A stretch of DNA of 64,000 bases. It comes from Buchnera aphidicola (Mindarus abietinus) (lineage in GTDB: Bacteria; Pseudomonadota; Gammaproteobacteria; Enterobacterales; Enterobacteriaceae). Below are positions 58,961-64,000 of this stretch, one piece after another. The stretch lies in NCBI RefSeq assembly GCF_964059085.1, contig NZ_OZ060398.1:299171-363170 (forward strand), in the 5' to 3' direction. The first letter of the stretch is position 1; every line of letters begins with the position of its first letter. The position numbers and the translations under genes are program-made. A model generated the notes under the pieces. It did not search any database and had not been told where the DNA came from. It saw nothing but the letters and a program-made list of their open reading frames with translations.

Positions 58961-61597
58961 ATGAAAAAAAGTATTAACGAGGTACGAAAAATATTTTTAG
59001 AATTTTTTAAAACAAAAGATCATAAAATTATTTCTGGAAGTTCAATTATTCCAAAAAATGATTCTTCTTTATTATTTACTAATGCTGGAATGAATCAATT
59101 TAAAGATATTTTTTTAGGAAAAAAAACGCCTAACTTTAAAAGAGTAGCAACTTCTCAAAACTGTTTAAGAACAGGGGGGAAGCATAATGATCTTAATAAT
59201 GTTGGATATACTTCATATCATAACACTTTTTTTGAAATGCTTGGAAATTTTAGTTTTAGAGATTATTTTAAAGAAAAAGCAATTATATATGCTTGGGAAC
59301 TTTTGACTTCTTCAAAATGGTTTAATTTACCGGAAAATAAGCTATTAGTTACTATACATAGTTCAGATAAAGAAACTTATAATATTTGGAAAAAAATTAT
59401 TGGTTTATCCGATAATCAAATTATCTGTATAAAAAAAGAAAAAAAAATATTTTTATCAGAAAATTTTTGGAAAATGGGTAGCTCTGGACCCTGTGGACCT
59501 TGTACTGAAATTTTTTTTAATAATAATCCAAATGAACAACAACAAAATAAAGAAAATTTTTTTAAAAATAATAAATATGTAGAAATTTGGAATATTGTCT
59601 TTATTCAGTTTAATCTTCTTTTAAATGGATCTTTAACTGATTTACCTTACAAATCAGTTGATACCGGAATGGGATTAGAAAGAATTACATCTATTTTACA
59701 AAAAAAAAACTCAAATTATAAAATTGATATATTTCAAAAATTAATTTTTTATATAGCCAATACTTATTGTATAAAAAATTTAGAAAATCAATCTTTATAT
59801 ATAATAGCTGATCATATAAGAACATGCATATATATTATTTCTGCTGGTGTTTTACCCGCTAATGAAGGAAGAGGTTATATTCTTCGAAGATTAATTAGAC
59901 GGGCTTTAAGACATGGTTTAAAAATTGGAATAAAAGATAAATTTTTATATAAAATAGTGCCATATACAATTAAATTAATAAAAAAATTTTCTAATGGGAT
60001 TACAAAAAAAGAAGAAGAAATAAAAAGAATATTAAAACTAGAAGAAAGTCAATTTCTAAAAATATTAAAAAAAGGAATAATTTTATTACATAATAATATC
60101 AAAAAAATAAACAATAATATCCTTCCTGGAAAAATAGTTTTTAGTTTACATGATACTTTTGGTTTTCCAATTGATTTAATTGAAGAAATTTGTAAAGAAA
60201 AAAAAATAATAATAGATTACCAAAATTTCAATCAGTTAATGGAAAGACAAAGGGAGAAATCAAAGAAATCTAAAAAATTTTTCTTTGAAAATAATTATCA
60301 AACTTTTAAAATAAAACCAACCATATTTTTAGGTTATAAAGAAGAAAAAATTCAATCTACTATAATTAGTATATTTTTAAACGAAAACCCCGTCAAAGAA
60401 ATTAATGTTCCAAGTGAAAAAATAGTTTTAGTTTTAAAAGAAACTCCTTTTTATGCTGAATCTGGAGGACAAATCGGAGATACTGGAAAAATATATAATA
60501 AAGATTTTTCTTTTTTGGTTCAAGATACTAAAAAAAATGGATCAGTAATTATTCATTTTGGAAAATTAATCTCAGGAAAAATAAAAATCAATACTATTAT
60601 TACAGCTGAAATTAATTTAAAAAAAAGAAAGTTAATAGCTATAAATCATTCGGCAACTCACTTATTACATTCCGCATTAAAAATTGTTTTAAATCAAGAC
60701 ATTTTACAAAAAGGATCATTAATAACAGATAAATACTTACGTTTTGACTTTTTGTATTCAAAATCTATTTCTGAAGAAAGTATTAAAAAAATTGAACAAA
60801 TAGTAAATTACAAAATTTGGGAAAATTTAAATATTAACTGTGAAATAACTTCTTTTGAAAAAGCAAAAAAAAGAAACGCTATTTTTTTAGAAAATAAAAA
60901 TTATGCTAAAAAAGTAAGATTATTATCTATTGATAACTTTTCTTACGAATTATGTGCTGGAACACACGCAAAAAAAACCAGAGAAATTGGAATATTTAAA
61001 ATTATTTCTAATAATAGTATAGCTGCTAATATATTTCGAATAGAAGCATTCACAAAAAAAGAAGCTTTTTTATCGATTCAAAAAAAAGAAACTATCTTTA
61101 ATCAAGTAAAAATTCTTTTAAAAGAAGAAGAAAAAAAAATTATCAAAAAAATTAATTTTTTATTGGATAAAAATTTATATTTAAGATCAATATATAAAAA
61201 ATATGAAAAATATAAAATAAAAGAAATAACTAAGAAAATGCTTAAAGAAGCAATTCTAATCAAAAAAATTAGCATAATAATCCATTACTTAAAAGAAAAA
61301 AAATCTAATTTTTTAAGTTGTTTAATTAACTATTTAAAAAATCATTTAAATTCATTTATAATAATTTTAGTTAATGAAACTAACGAAAAAATTTCTGTTT
61401 TAGTTAGCGTTGCTAAAAAATTAATTAAAAAAATTACAGCTATAGAGATAATAAATATTATCATTAAAGAAATTAATGGAAAAGGAGGTGGAAATAAAGA
61501 AAATGCCCAAGGTGGTGGAAAAAAACCAAAAAATAATAGTCATTTTATAAAAAAAAGTAAAAACCAAATTTTATCTATTTTAAAAAAAGAAAATTAA
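58961..61597 (+). CDS. alaS: alanyl-tRNA synthetase
   Basis: Charges tRNA-Ala and edits Ser/Gly mischarging. 878 residues (E. coli 876). Class II core with FTNAGMNQFKDIFLG (about 34-48), NCLRTGGKHNDL, and SSGPCGPCTEIFF; editing domain with NHSATHLLHSAL (HxxxH zinc ligands, about 566-577) and CAGTHAKKT (about 666); C-Ala domain with GKGGGNKENAQGGG near the end. The linker and C-Ala are Lys/Ile-rich. An A10 tract near 59700 is in frame. AGGA precedes the ATG. Followed by csrA as in many gammaproteobacteria. Confidence 0.97.
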   Translation: MKKSINEVRKIFLEFFKTKDHKIISGSSIIPKNDSSLLFTNAGMNQFKDIFLGKKTPNFKRVATSQNCLRTGGKHNDLNNVGYTSYHNTFFEMLGNFSFRDYFKEKAIIYAWELLTSSKWFNLPENKLLVTIHSSDKETYNIWKKIIGLSDNQIICIKKEKKIFLSENFWKMGSSGPCGPCTEIFFNNNPNEQQQNKENFFKNNKYVEIWNIVFIQFNLLLNGSLTDLPYKSVDTGMGLERITSILQKKNSNYKIDIFQKLIFYIANTYCIKNLENQSLYIIADHIRTCIYIISAGVLPANEGRGYILRRLIRRALRHGLKIGIKDKFLYKIVPYTIKLIKKFSNGITKKEEEIKRILKLEESQFLKILKKGIILLHNNIKKINNNILPGKIVFSLHDTFGFPIDLIEEICKEKKIIIDYQNFNQLMERQREKSKKSKKFFFENNYQTFKIKPTIFLGYKEEKIQSTIISIFLNENPVKEINVPSEKIVLVLKETPFYAESGGQIGDTGKIYNKDFSFLVQDTKKNGSVIIHFGKLISGKIKINTIITAEINLKKRKLIAINHSATHLLHSALKIVLNQDILQKGSLITDKYLRFDFLYSKSISEESIKKIEQIVNYKIWENLNINCEITSFEKAKKRNAIFLENKNYAKKVRLLSIDNFSYELCAGTHAKKTREIGIFKIISNNSIAANIFRIEAFTKKEAFLSIQKKETIFNQVKILLKEEEKKIIKKINFLLDKNLYLRSIYKKYEKYKIKEITKKMLKEAILIKKISIIIHYLKEKKSNFLSCLINYLKNHLNSFIIILVNETNEKISVLVSVAKKLIKKITAIEIINIIIKEINGKGGGNKENAQGGGKKPKNNSHFIKKSKNQILSILKKEN

Positions 61598-61807
61598 AAA
61601 GCATAAATAAACATAATAAATTTTTATATAACAATATATTAATATATAATTAAGTATTACATTAACTGAAATATCTTTTCTTATTTAAAGAGAAAATAAA
61701 ATAAAATTTAAATATATCATTGCATGAATTTAATATAAACAATTTTATTTTAAATAAATAAATAAGGTTAGATAGACATACCATTTTAATTTTTTTAGGA
61801 GCATAGA

Positions 61808-61993
61808 ATGTTAATTCTAACTCGTAGAGTTGGGGAATCGTTAATTATTGGAGATGAAGTTACTGTTACCGTATTAGGAGTTAAAGGAAATCAAGTTAGA
61901 ATTGGTGTCAATGCTCCGAAAAAAGTTTCTGTTCACAGAGAAGAAATTTATCAAAGAATTCAATCAGAAAAAACTCAAACATCTTCTTACTAA
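61808..61993 (+). CDS. csrA: carbon storage regulator CsrA
   Basis: RNA-binding dimer that blocks or activates translation by binding GGA motifs near ribosome-binding sites. 61 residues, as in E. coli, and the first 50 are almost identical: [49 protein letters not shown]. Conserved Arg44 equivalent is present. TAGGAG lies upstream. Retention in so small a genome is notable; no CsrB/CsrC sponge RNA is visible in this window. Confidence 0.98.
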   Translation: MLILTRRVGESLIIGDEVTVTVLGVKGNQVRIGVNAPKKVSVHREEIYQRIQSEKTQTSSY

Positions 61994-61998
61994 TAAAG

Positions 61999-62036
61999 AT
62001 TGCGCCTTGCTATAAATTAATTATACTAGGCGCAAT
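61999..62036 (+). terminator. intrinsic terminator of csrA
   Basis: ATTGCGCCT (61999-62007) pairs with AGGCGCAAT (62028-62036), a 9 bp stem unusually rich in G/C, with a 20 nt loop, five bases after the csrA stop, followed by a loose A/T-rich tract ending ATTTTT. Confidence 0.72.
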
Positions 62037-62174
62037 TTAATTAAATTTTTAAAAGAAAAAAACAATCTTCTACACCATTAAAAAATGTTTGACTTATGAT
62101 ATAAAAAAAGTAAGATGAAAGTTATTAATAAAAATATTTAATTTAAAATTATAAATTAATTTTTTAATATTTTT

Positions 62175-62264
62175 GGAGAGATGGCCGAGAGGCTTAAGGC
62201 GCTCCCCTGCTAAGGGAGTATGTATACTAATATTACATCGAGGGTTCGAATCCCTCTCTCTCCG
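62175..62264 (+). tRNA. serV: tRNA-Ser (GCU)
   Basis: 90 nt class II tRNA with GGAGAGA acceptor paired to TCTCTCC, long variable arm, GGTTCGAATCC T-arm, anticodon GCT in loop CTGCTAA and discriminator G. Decodes AGC/AGU. In the same order as serV-argV of E. coli between csrA and gshA. Confidence 0.95.
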
Positions 62265-62281
62265 TATTTTCTTATATATAT

Positions 62282-62355
62282 GCATCCGTAGCTCAGTTGG
62301 ATAGAGTACTCGGCTACGAACCGAGCGGTCGGAGGTTCGAATCCTTCCGGATGCA
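62282..62355 (+). tRNA. argV: tRNA-Arg (ACG)
   Basis: 74 nt tRNA with GCATCCG acceptor paired to CGGATGC, GAGGTTCGAATCC T-arm, and anticodon ACG, read as ICG after deamination by TadA, covering CGU, CGC and CGA. Discriminator A. Seventeen bases after tRNA-Ser(GCU), probably cotranscribed. Confidence 0.95.
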
Positions 62356-62434
62356 AAAAATTAATTTTTTAAAAAAAATCATTTAATAAAAAATATTTCC
62401 TCTCATTTTAGAAAATAATTCATAAAAGGAATAA

Positions 62435-64000
62435 ATGTTCATTTCAAATATTTCTAAAAAATTAAATTGGTTAAATGAAAATAAAGACCTATTAAAAAAA
62501 ATTTGCAGAGGAATTGAAAGAGAAACTATTAGAATTAAAGAAAATGGAGATCTTTCTAATTCTGTACATCCAAAAAATATGGGAAGTGCTTTAACTCATC
62601 CTATAATTACTACTGATTTTTCTGAAAATTTATTAGAATTAATTACACCTAAGTGCTCTGATATCAATCAATTATTTTCTGTATTAGAAGATATACATTG
62701 TTATGTTTCTCAAAATATAGCTGATGAATATATGTGGCCATTGAGCATGCCTTGTTTAAAAGAAAAAAAAGACCACATTCAATTAGCTCAATATGGAAAT
62801 TCAAATCTTGGAAAGATAAAGACCCTATATAGAAAAGGTCTGCAAACTCGATATGGATTAGGAATGAACTTAGTTTCGGGAATACATTATAATTTTTCTA
62901 TTCCAAAATTATTTTGGAAAAAATGGATAGGAAAAAAAAATAATAAAGAAGAAAAAAAAATAATTTCAAACAAATATTTACATATAATTAGAAATTTTTA
63001 CCAATTTGGATGGATAATTCCTTATTTTTTTGGTGCTTCTCCAGCTATATATAAAAATTTTTTATCTAATGAAAAAATAAATTTTTTGTTAAATACTAAA
63101 AATAGTAAAGATATAGAATATTTGCCATGGGCTACATCATTAAGATTAAGTAAATTAGGTCATTCTAATAATTCAATTAAAAATCTTCACTTAACATTTA
63201 ATAATTTAAATGAATATTTAAATAGTTTAAAATATGGAATTAATACTTCATTCAAAAAATTTGAACAAATGAATTTGTTTAATCAAAAAGGGGAATTACA
63301 GCAAGTTAATACAAATATTTTACAAATGGAAAATGAATTATATACGTATATAAGACCAAAATGTAGCATAAAAAAAAATAAACCGTTTATAAAGTCTTTA
63401 AAAGAAAATGGAATTGAATATATCGAAATACGAGCTATTGATATAAATCCATTTTCTTCTATTGGAATTAATAAAACTCAAATATTTTTTTTAGATATAT
63501 TTTTATGTTGGTGTTTATTAAATAAATCCCCTAATTTAACAAATTCAGAATTAATCGAATTAAATAAAAATTGGGAAAGAATTACTTTAGAAGGAAGAAA
63601 ACCAAATCAAAAAATAAAATTACTAAATTCAGACAAAAAAGTTTGTTTTAAAAAAATAGCTTCTGTTTTATTTAAAGATTTTAAAAAAATAGCAAAGATT
63701 TTTGATTCTAATTTTTTAAATAATCCCTATCAAAAAAGTTGTAACACTTTACTAAAGCATTTAAAAAATCCAAATTTGACTTATTCTTCTAAAATTTTAG
63801 ATTTTATTCTTCAAAAAGGATTTAAAAAAACCGGAGTTTTTTTAGCTAAAAAACATACTGCTCGATTAAAAAGAAGAAAATTAAAATTTTTTGATAAAAA
63901 TTTTTTTTTGAGAGAAAAAATAAAATCAAAAAAAAAGCAAGAAAAAATTGAAAATAGTGATTCTATTAGCTTTAGAGAATATTTAAATAAAAAATCAAAC
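62435..64000 (+). CDS. gshA: glutamate-cysteine ligase (3' end beyond window)
   Basis: First step of glutathione synthesis: ATP-dependent joining of glutamate and cysteine. The frame is open from ATG 62435 (AAGGA upstream) to the last base, 522 codons, with the stop outside the window; E. coli GshA has 518 residues, so it is almost complete. CRGIERETIRIKENGDL, SALTHPIITTDFSENLLELITP (split), WPLSMPC, QLAQYGNSNLGKIKTLYRKGL (split), SGIHYNFSI, FGWIIPYFFGASPA and IEYIEIRAIDINPFS all match. The C-terminal FREYLNKK aligns with the FAVWLEKHA end of E. coli. Follows the two tRNAs in the conserved order. Confidence 0.95.
   Translation, partial: MFISNISKKLNWLNENKDLLKKICRGIERETIRIKENGDLSNSVHPKNMGSALTHPIITTDFSENLLELITPKCSDINQLFSVLEDIHCYVSQNIADEYMWPLSMPCLKEKKDHIQLAQYGNSNLGKIKTLYRKGLQTRYGLGMNLVSGIHYNFSIPKLFWKKWIGKKNNKEEKKIISNKYLHIIRNFYQFGWIIPYFFGASPAIYKNFLSNEKINFLLNTKNSKDIEYLPWATSLRLSKLGHSNNSIKNLHLTFNNLNEYLNSLKYGINTSFKKFEQMNLFNQKGELQQVNTNILQMENELYTYIRPKCSIKKNKPFIKSLKENGIEYIEIRAIDINPFSSIGINKTQIFFLDIFLCWCLLNKSPNLTNSELIELNKNWERITLEGRKPNQKIKLLNSDKKVCFKKIASVLFKDFKKIAKIFDSNFLNNPYQKSCNTLLKHLKNPNLTYSSKILDFILQKGFKKTGVFLAKKHTARLKRRKLKFFDKNFFLREKIKSKKKQEKIENSDSISFREYLNKKSN

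Noticed and set aside
62094..62285. ORF antisense to tRNA-Ser(GCU)
   Set aside because: Overlaps a well-folded tRNA gene; similar artefacts occur over tRNA-Leu and tRNA-Cys at 8546-8776.

Overview
The window is about 64 kb of extremely AT-rich, gene-dense bacterial chromosome. Almost every protein reads as a short-spaced, lysine/asparagine/isoleucine-rich version of an Escherichia coli protein, and gene order follows E. coli in blocks (cysT-leuZ; rpmF-fabD-fabG-acpP-tmk-holB-tatD-ptsG-hinT; pnp-rpsO-truB-rbfA-infB-nusA-leuU-secG-ftsH-rlmE-greA; rplU-rpmA-obgE; rpsI-rplM; pheA-ffh-rpsP-rimM-trmD-rplS; alaS-csrA-serV-argV-gshA). There are no mobile elements, phage genes, CRISPR arrays or rRNA genes. 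This is the signature of a reduced insect endosymbiont, most likely Buchnera aphidicola from an aphid (inference from gene content and order; host species not determinable here).

Layout. 1-8.5 kb: the very start of a leftward pykA, then zwf, htpX, yoaE, tsaB, the leftward minE-minD-minC operon and rsmC. 8.5-11.3 kb: tRNA-Leu(UAA), tRNA-Cys and tRNA-Ser(UGA), then an isolated flgH-flgI pair, all that is left here of a flagellar basal-body operon. 11.4-14.3 kb: leftward rne. 14.8-22.8 kb: rluC, rpmF, fatty-acid genes fabD/fabG/acpP, tmk, holB, tatD, ptsG, hinT. 22.9-30 kb: leftward asnS, trhO, valS, pepA. 30.2-31.7 kb: argI and ridA. 31.9-46.3 kb: a long leftward block for RNA decay, translation and proteolysis (deaD with a tiny yrbN leader ORF, pnp, rpsO, truB, rbfA, infB, nusA, tRNA-Leu(GAG), secG, ftsH, rlmE, greA). 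46.6-64 kb: ibaG, a 1-kb empty spacer where murA would be expected, rplU, rpmA, obgE, leftward rpsI/rplM, pheA, ffh, rpsP, rimM, trmD, rplS, leftward tldD, aroQ, leftward rluD, alaS, csrA, two tRNAs, and gshA running off the end.

The most striking feature is a set of genes whose frames are broken only inside long A-homopolymers of the coding strand: minC, flgH, flgI, fabD, fabG (twice), rlmE and rimM. On both sides of each tract the protein is well conserved and otherwise stop-free. In most cases one extra A restores the frame; fabD and the second fabG site need one fewer. fabD, fabG and rimM would be expected to be essential or nearly so, so transcriptional slippage on A tracts, as reported for Buchnera, is the best explanation, with homopolymer sequencing error as the main alternative. 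trmD has also lost its in-frame start codon through what looks like one extra T.

Other points of interest: a conserved DELCRLA mini-ORF (yrbN) directly upstream of deaD with the deaD ribosome-binding site at its stop codon; an RNase E whose scaffold half has decayed but whose last residues still resemble the PNPase-binding tail; a PheA whose two phenylalanine feedback motifs are both gone; an Ffh M-domain nearly without methionine; an RsmC lacking the NPPF motif; and apparent loss of murA and glmM from their usual sites.
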